Of a stretch of DNA of 64,000 bases, positions 44,327-55,416 are shown piece after piece. Within the stretch, counting starts at the first letter, position 1, and each line of letters begins with the position of its first letter. Position numbers and translations under genes: made by a program. Where the stretch lies: contig JALJCO010003425.1 in NCBI GenBank assembly GCA_023101725.1, positions 347,501-411,500 of the forward strand, read 5' to 3'. The stretch comes from Atherinomorus stipes. Its lineage: Eukaryota; Chordata; Actinopteri; Atheriniformes; Atherinidae. The notes below the pieces were generated by a model. That model saw only the letters and a program-made list of their open reading frames with translations. It ran no database searches and was not told the DNA's origin.

Positions 44327-46432
44327 ATGGATCTTCGTCGCATCTTTGTAACAATACTTTTGTTTTTGGTGGTCATTTTTGTTAAGGGCTCACCAGTACC
44401 TTATGCTAATGCTCCTTCGCTTCAGTGGTAGAGAGCAGGATGGCATGTCTATCCGCACCTTACATTTATTGCCACCTCCTCGCCAAGGACCAGGAGCCAG
44501 TGGATGAAGGTTCGGAGTAAAGACTGGTGGGAGCGTGTGGTGCTCGTGGAGTTCACGGATCAGGAGTGGAAGCAGAACTTCCGAATGAAACGACGATCAT
44601 TTATGAAGTTGTGCGCTTTGATGGAGAGTCACATGGCCCCAGAGGAGGTGACCGTGAGAAGTCCAGTCCCACTCATCATGTGAGTTGCCATTGTACTTTA
44701 TAAACTGGGCAGTTCTGCTGAATACAGAATCATCGCAAATCAATTTGGGATAAGTAAGAGCAGCGTGAAAAAGTTTGTATATATGTTCTGCAAAAGTATG
44801 ATGACGGGGCCCATTAAACAACTGATCCGTGTCCCAACTGACGAGGAGGCGTTGGAGATCACCAGAGGTTTTGAGGCCTCTCACCACATCCCCCAAATTT
44901 TTGGGCTCATCGACGGATCGCACATCCCCGTCCTTCCTCCCTCTGATGGATATAAGGATTTCGTCAACAGAAAGGGTTGGCCGTCTTACGTACTGCAAGC
45001 TGTTGTGGACAACAACTGTTGGTAGGACATCTATGTACTACTTATTTCATTCAGAAATTCACAAAACAAGACAGATTGCACACACAGACACACGTGTACA
45101 CAGGCAGTGCTGTGAAAAAAATTAGTCAGGTGTGAATGCTGCAAAATAATTGTTTTAAAAATAGAAGTATTCAGTTTTCATTAATTAACAAAATACATGG
45201 TGAATTAACTGAAGAGAGATTTAAATTAATCTGACTACCCTTTGCCTTCAAAACAGCATTCTTTCTTAAGTATTACGATTTTTTCATTTACCACAAAACA
45301 CATCTGAATGATCTTGATAGTATTACAGCTTAATTTTTTTTGTTTATACTGTATATGTCTGACAGCCCTTGTATGTAGGTACAGTTGTCCTCAAAATTAT
45401 TCATATCCTCCAATTTAAAAAAAGGCTGAATTCACAATAGTAATTAAAATAACAAGAAACTAAATAAACTAATAATATATTTTAAAAAATTACTAAATAT
45501 AAATTTACTTTCACAAAATATTGCTTTTGAATTGTGATTAAAAAAAATAAAATAAAATAAAACCAACAAAACAGTCCCCAGCACATTAGAGCACCTTTTC
45601 CATGAACAGTGGACCAAAATACCTGTCAACAGGTGTAGAAGTCTTGTTAAACAGCAGAAAACACCTGATTGCAGTGATTGCCTCAAAGTGTTGCTCAAAA
45701 ATATTTTAGCTTTATCGCCCCATTAGGCTTGTTTACTTGTTTTATTTTTTGTTTAGTTGTTTTTAATATTTCTTTTGAACCACAATTCAAATTCAGTGTC
45801 ATAATTTTCATGGATTTGTAATATATTATTACTTTTCTCAATTTCAACTTATTTCACTAACAGCTGATTTTTTTTTCCTTCTTTAATTAGAAGGTAGGAA
45901 TAATTTGGAGGAAATCTGTATATAAATATGGTGGTACAGTTTAATTTTATATGCTGTCTTAAGCCGTGAAACATCCTGACACCTTCCCCTCTCCCCCCAG
46001 TTTCTGGAGCATCAGTTGTAAGATGCCAGGGAGCGCACACGATGCCAATGCCTTGCGCAATTCGGACATCTTTCAAAGGGCCCATCTGTTGCCAAAGGTA
46101 AGGACAATAGATTCTGCATTTTTGCTAACAAAGGCAAAATATTTTTTGCAATGTGTACTCTTTTAACTTTTTTCACCAAAAGATCTTTGCTTAAAACATC
46201 TTAATTTGCTTTTTTTGTTACTTCATCCTTGAAGTAAAAATATATGAAACTGCAATAGAATCAGTTAGTCACAATAACTTGTCCTTGTACCTCTTTTTCA
46301 GTGCGTGAAGAACATTGAAGGCAAAGACATCAACCTCTTTATTGTTGGTGACCCGGCATACCCCCTTCTTGACTGGCTTATTAAAGCATACCCCAACTCT
46401 CCTCGTCTGACTCCTCAACAACAGTCATTTAA
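44327..46432 (+). pseudogene. Harbinger transposase 2 (HARBI1-type DDE), 5' part, three exons
   Basis: The likely start is ATG 44327 (MDLRRIFVTILLF). Exon 1 ends at 45021 before GTAGGA; exon 2 is 46001-46097 after CTCCCCCCAG and before GTAAGG; exon 3 starts at 46302 after CTTTTTCAG. The phases join correctly. The first catalytic Asp is in FGLIDGSHIPVLPP (44912-44914), then MPGSAHDANALRNSDIF in exon 2, then the second Asp in IVGDPAYPLLDW (46350-46352). Stops at 44429-44431 (TAG) and 44681-44683 (TGA, in a context where CGA would fit) break exon 1. Exon 3 is interrupted at TTAA 46429-46432 by a 5.96-kb insertion and resumes at 52396. It faces the accessory gene at 53740-54594, as in module 1. 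Confidence 0.87.
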
Positions 46433-46459
46433 AGGAGTGATGACATAGCAGTTAAAAAC

Positions 46460-49400
46460 TAGTTTATGTTGTTGGCATTACTTTATATGTAAATACTCCA
46501 AAGAAAAAAACTGCATTTTTTACAGCGGAGTATTGTTTTGAAACGCCAGACCTCACTTCCTCAGTAATACAGTTGGGTCCGGTGATGATATGGAGCTTTA
46601 CCCGGAGACCACGTTGACTTCATTTTGATTGGCTACACCTTATTTGGCTATGACCTCGTTTGGAGAATCTAGGTTAAGCTGCGGTAGGAGTTTGCTAAAG
46701 GCTAACTGCTAGCAACATGGGCACTTCAGACAGTGAGCTACGTTTATCAGACAAGACAGCATTTAGAAAATAAATAAACTTAAGATGGTACTGGTTGAAA
46801 ATGGACGGTTTCCTGCGTGACTCCCGCGTGAATCACGTGAGAATCACGAGGTATTTCCTGAGGCCAGAATATTTAATTTCAGGGAGAACTGCAATGTACC
46901 CGGACCACCACCAGGTGGCACTTGGGAGCTCTGCGTGCTAAAGTAGACGTTTGCATGCCTGCAGTCAACTGAAAAGTTTGGTGAAACCAGCTGCATAAAC
47001 AACCAAATGTTCCTTTTGATCTTTTGTTTTAAAGTTTTGGTGACTTATTTTTTTTTCTCCTTAAACAGGCTGTTAAGATGCTGACATTAAAGCAGGGTAA
47101 TTGGGGATCTTGGTGTGATATTGTGCTATTTTATTTAGTTTTTGATTAAAATAAAGTTCATGAATTAATTTAACATAGTGACATTATCTTATTTAATGAG
47201 AATTGGTGCATATGGGCGCAGTTATAGATACACCTCCTATCTTATCTGAGAACTTTTATGGCATAAGTGGGTATATTTAGTCTCCTTCAATATTCAAATG
47301 TTTGTAAAGTGTATGAAGCATTTTGGCTGTTTTTTTTTTTTTTAATGGCTCAGCGATGCAGCTGCAACAGCGCCCGGCAATTTGACCACCATATCACAGC
47401 CATAAGATACAATACCTGACACACTTAAACCATATCTCAGTGTTTATTATTATGATAAATGTAGCAAATGCTTACCAGAAATATTTTCTTCTTTATCTCA
47501 ATAAAGACAAAAACTAGGAGCAGCAGAACGAGGCAATCAAACAAGCAGCTTGTCTTAGCCTACCTGCATGGCAGGGATGTGAGCGACGGAAGGGGGAGGA
47601 AGGAAAAGAGGCTGCTGCGTTCAAGTGGTGCCATTTAAATTGGTTAAACACAAATACGACACATATCTCTAATTAGCAGGGGCTTTTTTGTTGTTGTTGT
47701 TTTTTTTTTTAAAAAAAGGGACAGCCCGCGAGCCCGGCCGGCCGAGGTGATGATATGGTCACTGCCCAAAGCCCGCCGGCCAGATGGGCTTCAGTGTGAT
47801 CAATTTGTGTTTTTCTATAAATAAAATTGATTGCAAACAATCTCCCTCTGTTTATCTGTATCTCTATTATTTAATGAAAATGATAATAATTAATCTTTTT
47901 GACAAAACAAATTACTGAATCAATAAAGGTCCGTAGAAAATCCGTCCATTCAATCTTGTAAAAGAAAAAGGAAATAATGAGCCAATATGTAGTTTATTTG
48001 TTAATCAACTGTTAATAATAATTAAAAGAAAGAAAGCTGATTGATCAAAGAGGTAAATACATGCACATGTGGGTCCTCAGGAGCGGCTCCATCAGAGCTG
48101 CGCACGTCGGAAAACACAGCAACAACCTATAATCAGTGTTTTTACTCTACCAGAGACCCCCAAGCATTGACAGGAGGCCTACTTAAAAATAATATTAGGT
48201 GTGTCCCGAAATCGTCACGATTCGTTTCAGGACTGAGCTTCGACTGTGAGTCTCTAAGTCAAATAGTCTAATATGTTGTTACCAAGCAAAGATCAGACCA
48301 TTCTGCAGCAGGAGGAGGCTGAACGTTTGATTTTTACCCAATATTCATTTGTTCTTTAAATAATTCATGTTCCAGGTCTGTTAGCAGCCGAATAATTCTG
48401 TTACTATAAGTTTGGTCTAAGGCAAAATGCGCCAGACAGGCGGGTTTAAACCGCAGTCTGCCGGTGAGTGCGCGCGCTGACTATTCAGCCAGAGATGTCT
48501 CCATGACCAAGTAGCCAGAGACATGATGAAGGACCCTCAACTGCACATCATCATCATCATCTTGTAGTTTCTTCAACTGATTTACAACATCAGTCTGTGA
48601 AGGTGGAAACAGTCTATAAACATAAACACATGAACACGTCTGCTCCTGTGCGTAATGCGTAAAGCTCCAGATGGATGCGCTGGTGCTGCTGGAGGATGAT
48701 TCAGATTGGATCAAGAAAGAACGCGTTTTTAAGAACCATAATGTCCTGAATCATGAAGGCTGCAGCTAATATAGACTCCCTAGAGCAGCGCTTTATCTTT
48801 GTCCTGAACTGGCCGCCGTTGTGATAGTGTTGAGGGACGTGAAGAGGCTTTATTGTTACTAGGAGGAGTGCACCTCCTGTTCTCGCCATTTTGTGCGCCT
48901 TTCTACTTTTCTTTCCGTTTAATGGATATAACTTTGTATTTCGTTTGGTATTTTTGTTTTTGTAATTTATTTATTAGTGACGTTTGTCATTTGGAATTCA
49001 GTTGTTTGATATTTGACCGTGCGCCGCGCGACGGTGTTACACCGTTTTAATTCTTTTCCGACTTTGAACTGTTAAGAAAAAAAGGAAAAAAAAAAAAATA
49101 TTAGGTTAATGCTGCAGTGTTAACTGAAAGATGAAAATCTAATTAATGAATTGTTTCACACCAACATACTAAATTCTTTTTGTTAAAGATTTTAATGGAA
49201 TTAAACGAGCGGACAATTTAAGTAATAGTGATATAGAAAAATGAAAGTTAGAGACTTTCCTGTTGTCTTATGTAAGTGAAAAATGAGATTTATTAATGAG
49301 GTGTTAGAGCTCTTTCTCTGGAGAGGAAAAGACGAAATGAGATTATTGATCAATAAGGGGGAAAAAACAAAACATGATTCGACTCTCGTCAAAAATGAAT

Positions 49401-51640
49401 GATCTGGGAATCACGGATGGGGAAAATGACGAATTCTTCATTATTTTTATTCATCATTCTCATTCTCATAACTATTTTGCCCTTACAAGCGCAAAACCTC
49501 CTTTGCCCTGTTGTAAATGTGGGTTATTGTGTGCGTAATGAAGATAGCGCCTGTTTTACACGCGCAAACCTTTCGTAAATCAGTCCCATGGAGGAGATCC
49601 GTTGTTTCTATGAATTAATCTTTCTTAAAGTTGTAAAGTGTTAGTGGTAGACTGTTTTGTTTATTTTATAAATCCAATGGTAGTCAAAGATATTTTTATG
49701 ATCAGATGTGCGCTCATTTCACGCTGGTTTGACACTGACTTTTTCCGCGTAAAATGGGTTAGCCTGGTTCTGCTGGTTTAGCAACAAATGTTAGTCCTCA
49801 GAGAGACCGATTCTCTTTTCTCAGACAATAGCATTCAGCACCACTATTTACAGGAACAGCAACATTCCTGCATTCATGAAGTCCTTTGCTCCGTCCCGCC
49901 CCTCCCCCGTTTGAGTTGAGACAGAGTGCCAAGTCTTTGGTTGAGATGTTGTTCATAGTGATAGAGAACATTAAACTGAGCGCTCGTTCGTCGTTTGATC
50001 TATCCAGGAAATATTCGGGCAGTCTTTGGGCTGCGTGGTACGGCAGCACGGCGAAAGGATTGGGTTTGTAAAGGAGAGCAACACAGCGCTGCCACAGACA
50101 GATCTTTACTGTTGTTTGACAGACCAGCTTCCTAGGTGACCCGAAGTTACATTTAAGTTTTACAAGACGTGAAAGGGTCGTGGTGGGAAATGCAAAATGT
50201 TGGTTTGTAAAAGAGGGAAGCTGGTCAGGGAGAGGGAGCGCGCGCACTAAAGGGCCGACATGGGGGGCCACGTCCTCCCCATTCATTTAGCACCTTTCTC
50301 CCTAAATTCTAATCCCCCACACCACCACCCCCATGCCAGGCTAAATTGGCCCTTCCTCCCCATTGTTTCACAAATCAGGAAATCTTGCAGCCATGTTCTC
50401 ACTGTCTCTGCCCTCCTGTTCCACCTAGTGCACTAGCATGTGTGTATTTAACTAACAATAAACTAAAACAAATTAAAATAAGTTATTGTAAAATTTTGAT
50501 ATCAAAGGCCTCAAGTGAATTAAAAAAAGAAATACATATAAGGCAACACGAATAAACTCCGCCACGGGGAATCAAACCCTCACATTCTGCACTGCGAATC
50601 TCCATCGTACCACTTCACTCCAGCGTCACAGGTTTGCCCTCCTGCAGCATGTGTCATTCACAATGCATCAATGTGGCGCAGTCCAGTAAAAGATTTCAAA
50701 TCTTATTTTGGAAAGTCGATGAAGGAAGAAGGTTTCGTGGGTTTCATTTCTATTATTGAATGTTTTATTTGGGTTTTCAGAACGAAGATGGAAGGTCTCC
50801 ACGTGCGCTAAAGTAAACAGAAACAGCTGACAGCGTGCGGACTGGACACGTGTTGTCTGATGTAGAGATGTGAGACGCCGACACTTTATGATAAATGATT
50901 TTGTACATCTGATCTGAAATAGTGCCAGAATCATTATGACTCAAGCTGAAAATATGTATAAGACGTGGTTAGGGTGGACTCTTCTCTACCAGAAGCCGAC
51001 ACTGGTTATGGAACGAATTATTTAGGAGGTGGTAGAATGGAGGAGTAGCGACGTGTGTCAGACTTTTTTCGTTTTTTATGGTGATGAAAGTATGAATAAT
51101 GTTGTGATTTTAGGGGAATTTAATTATATGAGGAAATTTGAGGATTTGATGATATCATGCGCGATTTCCGAATCCCAAGTAAGTTCCTGGCTTTGCTTTT
51201 TGTAGCTTATAGTCCCATTATAAGTTATTTTCCGGGCGATTGTGAATGATGGTGGCATTAACAACAAGAGGCTGCACATGTTTTATTGTAAAAACTTGTG
51301 AAACAAAAGACAAAACAAGGGCTGCATCGTTAGGCAGCTTTCCAGTCTGCCCGTCCCCTCTGCCCCGTCCAGTCTTCCTCACGGACGCCACAATGGTCAG
51401 ACTCCCTGTGGCTATAGTAGATTGTATTTCACTCAATGGAAACACGGTTCCGTGAGTGAAGTGTCATTTCAACAGTCCATCTGTAAGGTAATGAAAGGTT
51501 GTGGCCCCTCCCTAGTGTTGCTGCAGAAGTTTGCTTTTAAATCCATTTGTTTGAAAACCCAGACCTGACTGAAGAAGTTCTACTAGTCCATACATGAGTG
51601 AATCAGACAGGGAGGGGAGGGGGAGCGGAGGGATAGACGT
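46460..51640. other. Interior of the TTAA insertion, no recognised gene
   Basis: No domain-bearing frame was assigned. A minus-strand open frame of 162 codons at 49798-50286 is the longest non-repetitive one, with mixed composition and CpG-containing DNA. I do not recognise it, and it could be chance or an exon relic. Segments such as CGCCATTTTGTGCGCC near 48880 hint at further small elements. Poly-A/T tracts are at about 47329-47343 and 47700-47717. Confidence 0.4.
50559..50630 (-). other. tRNA-like segment (SINE head or tRNA pseudogene)
   Basis: On the minus strand GTGAAGTGGTACGATGG resembles an A box and GGGTTTGATTCCCCGTGG a B box with the T-arm. The acceptor stem does not pair convincingly. 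It is best seen as a tRNA-derived relic, not a working tRNA. Confidence 0.4.
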
Positions 51641-51651
51641 TAGGAGAGAGA

Positions 51652-51670
51652 GGGGGGGGGGGGGGGGGGC
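51652..51670. repeat. Poly-G run
   Basis: About 18 G between a GAGAGA tract and unique sequence, just before the 18-bp minisatellite. Confidence 0.9.
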
Positions 51671-51714
51671 TGTTTCTTGATAGTGTGCTCTTATTGGAGC
51701 AATTAAATTACTTA

Positions 51715-52228
51715 GAATGATAGAACTACGTAGAATGATGGAACTACGTAGAATGATGGAACTACGTAGAATGATAGAACTACGTAGAATGATAGAACTA
51801 CGTAGAATGATGGAACTACGTAGAATGATGGAACTACGTAGAATGATGGAACTACGTAGAATGATGGAACTACGTAGAATGATGGAACTACGTAGAATGA
51901 TGGAGCTACGTAGAATGATAGAACTACGTAGAATGATAGAACTACGTAGAATGATGGAACTACGTAGAATGATAGAACTACGTAGAATGATAGAACTACG
52001 TAGAATGATAGAACTACGTAGAATGATGGAACTACGTAGAATGATGGAACTACGTAGAATGATAGAACTACGTAGAATGATAGAACTACGTAGAATGATG
52101 GAACTACGCAGAATGATAGAATTACGTAGAATGATGGAACTACGTAGAATGATGGAACTACGTAGAATGATGGAACTACGTAGAATGATGGAACTACGTA
52201 GAATGATAGAACTACGTAGAATGATAAG
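51715..52228. repeat. 18-bp minisatellite (~28 units)
   Basis: The unit is GAATGATGGAACTACGTA, with the A/G variant GATAGAACTACGTA. Each unit contains the palindrome TACGTA. Because 18 is a multiple of 3, long frames stay open on both strands (MMELRR repeated on plus, SFYVVP repeated on minus). They have no support as genes. It lies in the TTAA insertion. Confidence 0.95.
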
Positions 52229-52395
52229 CTGCTGTCTGATTCAACCGTTTCTGAGTAGAGAGACAAAGCTGACAGACCATAAACAGGAACTTTGATTCTC
52301 ACTCTGACATTCACATGACCTCATCAGTGCACAACAGATCATATTATACACCAAAAACCCCAGAAAAGTGAAATTTGATGTCATGGCACCTTTAA

Positions 52396-52726
52396 TGTGT
52401 ACCTTAGCTCAGTCAGGGTGGGGGTAGAAATGACATTTGGATTGTTGAAGTCAAGGTGGAGAATCCTTCTAAAAAGAAGTGATTTTCACTTCAGCTTTGC
52501 TCCTACAATGATTGCTACCTGCTGTGGGCTCCACAACTTCTGTCAAAGGGAGGGAGATTATGCCAACAACAGCTGGCTGGAGGAGGGTCGTGACCATGCG
52601 AACAACTATCCTCAGCCTAACCAGCCAGCCGACCCCCAGTGCAGTAGTGATGGAAGCAGTGTGAGAGAGGCTTTGACGACTTACATGGCCACCCACTTTC
52701 CGCTCCGCACAGGTCACCTGCATTAA
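52396..52726 (+). pseudogene. Harbinger transposase 2, 3' part with catalytic Glu
   Basis: Continuation of exon 3 of the gene at 44327-46432. It begins with VYLSSVRVGVEMTFGLLKSR, holding the third acidic residue (Glu at 52427-52429) in the V-E-x-x-F-G-x-L-K-x-R-W signature. It continues through TCCGLHNFCQREGD to a stop at 52724-52726. The piece itself is open and about 110 codons long. A potential polyadenylation signal AATAAA follows near 53362. Confidence 0.88.
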
Positions 52727-52739
52727 ATATTTGGAAGTC

Positions 52740-53739
52740 TTCTTTATTGCATATTTTGTATAGTTAAGCATATAACAGGTTAAGTATACTATAGCTGGTA
52801 TTTTGATTTTGTGTCAAAACAATCCAGATTGTCCTTATTTGTAATTGATTTATGAAGCACAAGGAAAAACTTGACATTTTAATTTGTTTTCAAGGGCGTT
52901 TTTGTGCAGTTCAGTTCAGCATAGTATAGGATGAGTGGAGGATCATATTTTGATATTTGCTTTGAAATAATTCTGGTAGTCCTTGTTTTTAACTGATCAC
53001 ATCTGGTAGGTTCATCAGATATTTACAAAGCAAAGGGAAGATACTTGTGATATATTTTTGAGATTGATTTAAAAAGTTCTTTTATATGCAGTTAAGCATA
53101 TTGATTTAGTAAAGCTGAAACAACATTAACAGATTGTCTTAGAAACTGTAAAAACAATAATCTTTCAATGCTCTTTAATAGACCAGATATTTTCATACAT
53201 TCTTCAGACATTTTTTTCTAATTAAACTTGTTAGTACTCTACAGTGCTAGTGCAGTGCAAAAGAAAATGGCAAGACTTGCCATGGCACATAAAAAGTGCA
53301 AGTTTAACATTTGTGCAGTTAGTGCAAAACTGAACATGTGTCCATAGAGCTTCACCATTTTGCAATAAACATGTAAATACAAACTTCTGAATACGTTTAT
53401 AAAAGAAAAAAAAATGAATACACTGCCTTTAACACAGCTGTGGAGATAGATTGTGATATATCCTGGTGCTGCAGAGAGTGTTGTGGCAGTGCTATAACTT
53501 CTTTATTAAACAAACTGTTCATTAACCTGTAACAAAAATGACTGTTCTGCTTTCACCTTCAGTCTAGTTTCTGACAGTTCTGACATAAAATATGTGAACT
53601 GGGTTTCTTTTTTTCCCTTGAGAAAACTAACTGGAAACTGTTATTTTTTTTACTAAACAAAACTCCTTTGAGGTGTGTAAACCTAGCAGTAAACTTTTGG
53701 AACTCTGAAATAAAAACAAATGCATTAGGTAAGTGACAC
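52740..53739. other. Shared 3' intergenic region of Harbinger module 2
   Basis: About 1 kb of A/T-rich DNA between the convergent gene ends. AATAAA-like signals occur for the plus-strand gene (about 53362); TTTATT on the plus strand near 53502 could serve the minus-strand gene. No other feature was recognised. Confidence 0.5.
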
Positions 53740-54594
53740 CTAATCTAGATCACGCAGGCAGTATTCAGAGCTGTAGTTTTCGCTATAGTTTGAGGTGTTG
53801 TGGGGAATCTGAGCTGACCTGCTGTAGCCTGGGTAGGGATGCTGAGGTGGGTAGGAGGGTCCTGGAGCCATTCCTTGTGGAGGTGGGGGGGTTGGGAAGA
53901 TAGACTTTAGGCCATCAAAAAGCTGGCCGATGAGGGGCTGATGTGAGAGGGTTCTCTCTTCTATGAACCTTGTCAGAAACCTTTCTTCCCTTTGTTGACG
54001 TTTTTCCTGTTGGTCTTCAAGCCACTTGTTTTGCGATTCCTGCATCTTCTCCAAGAAGACCTGTTGTTCAGTTGCCCAAGTGTGCATAGCTTTTGCATAG
54101 CCAGATGATCTTTCTCGTGGTCCTACAACATCATACATAGACATTAGTTTGTTTATTACCATTACCAGATCACTCAAGAAACAACATAAATTGTTATCTC
54201 AGACAAATCACCTACAAAATTTAAGGGGGACAAATCTGATTCACTTGTGGGTGGGAATGGGATAGTTCATTAACTGGGAGAACTCCTTATGAAGTACAGG
54301 CAAAGGGCTACTCCAGAATTGCTGTTTTGGGAATCTTTATGATATCAAACCGAAAGTAATGATTCTTAACATTGTGTTAATCAAAGTGCTTGTTATTCCC
54401 CCAACACCTTAAAATAGAAAATATCACACAAAATTAAAAATAATCCCCGTTTCTTTGGCAGTCTTCTTTAACACATAACTTACTTTTTCTGGATGGCTGT
54501 ACTTCTTTAGAGGTATGAGGAGGACCTTCCTCTGTCTGTGTTGGGATCCGGTGAGTCGAGCTGCTGTCTGAGATTTCAGTGCTGGACTCATTAT
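53740..54594 (-). pseudogene. Harbinger accessory gene 2 (Myb/MADF-like protein), C-terminal exons
   Basis: Two minus-strand exons can be joined. The first, 54594-54484, follows an acceptor TTTTTGTCCTTCAG and reads NESSTEISDSSSTHR onward in an acidic/Ser-rich frame to a donor AAAAA/GTAAGT. The second, 54122-53740, starts after ATGATGTTGTAG with RPRERSSGYAKAMHTW. It contains a Gln/Glu-rich helical region (QESQNKWLEDQQEKRQQREE), then a Pro/Tyr-rich tail ending CLRDLD at the stop. Phases agree across the junction. This matches the organisation of exon 2 of the module 1 accessory protein (acidic, basic, coiled coil, proline-rich). The N-terminal Myb-like exon should lie upstream toward 55137 but is absent, so the gene is truncated. 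Confidence 0.75.
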
Positions 54595-54599
54595 CTGAA

Positions 54600-55261
<662 letters not shown>

Positions 55262-55263
55262 AA

Positions 55264-55416
55264 CATTTTTGATCGCTTGGAGAGCAGGGTGTGGAGAAAG
55301 CTTGAGTTTCTCGCTGTCTCCGCCCACTTTCAGCCACACTCACCATTTCATTTCCTTGTTCAGTCATTCATCAGAGGTGTGTTTTATCTGCTGCCGTCTC
55401 CAATAAAGCATGATCA
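55264..55416. repeat. Left flank of satB, copy 2
   Basis: From GTGGAGAAAGCTTGAGTTTC (about 55291) it matches 38737-38866 nearly base for base, through CTGCCGTCTCCAAT. This shows that both satB arrays descend from one locus. Confidence 0.9.

Larger units (their letters stand above)
46433..52391. mobile_element. 5.96-kb TTAA-flanked insertion in the Harbinger transposase gene
   Basis: The ends are AGGAGTGATGACAT (left) and AGGTGCCATGACAT (inverse of right), short imperfect inverted repeats, each next to TTAA (46429-46432 and 52392-52395). The host transposase reading frame matches across the gap when one TTAA is counted once, so the duplication is genuine. No piggyBac or Kolobok transposase was recognised inside. 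The interior carries an 18-bp minisatellite, a tRNA-like segment and several T-rich tracts. It may be a non-autonomous element enlarged by later insertions. Confidence 0.8.

Noticed and set aside
51712..52314. 192-200-codon frames on both strands of the 18-bp array
   Set aside because: Six-residue perfect repeats open on both strands are a by-product of an 18-bp tandem repeat.
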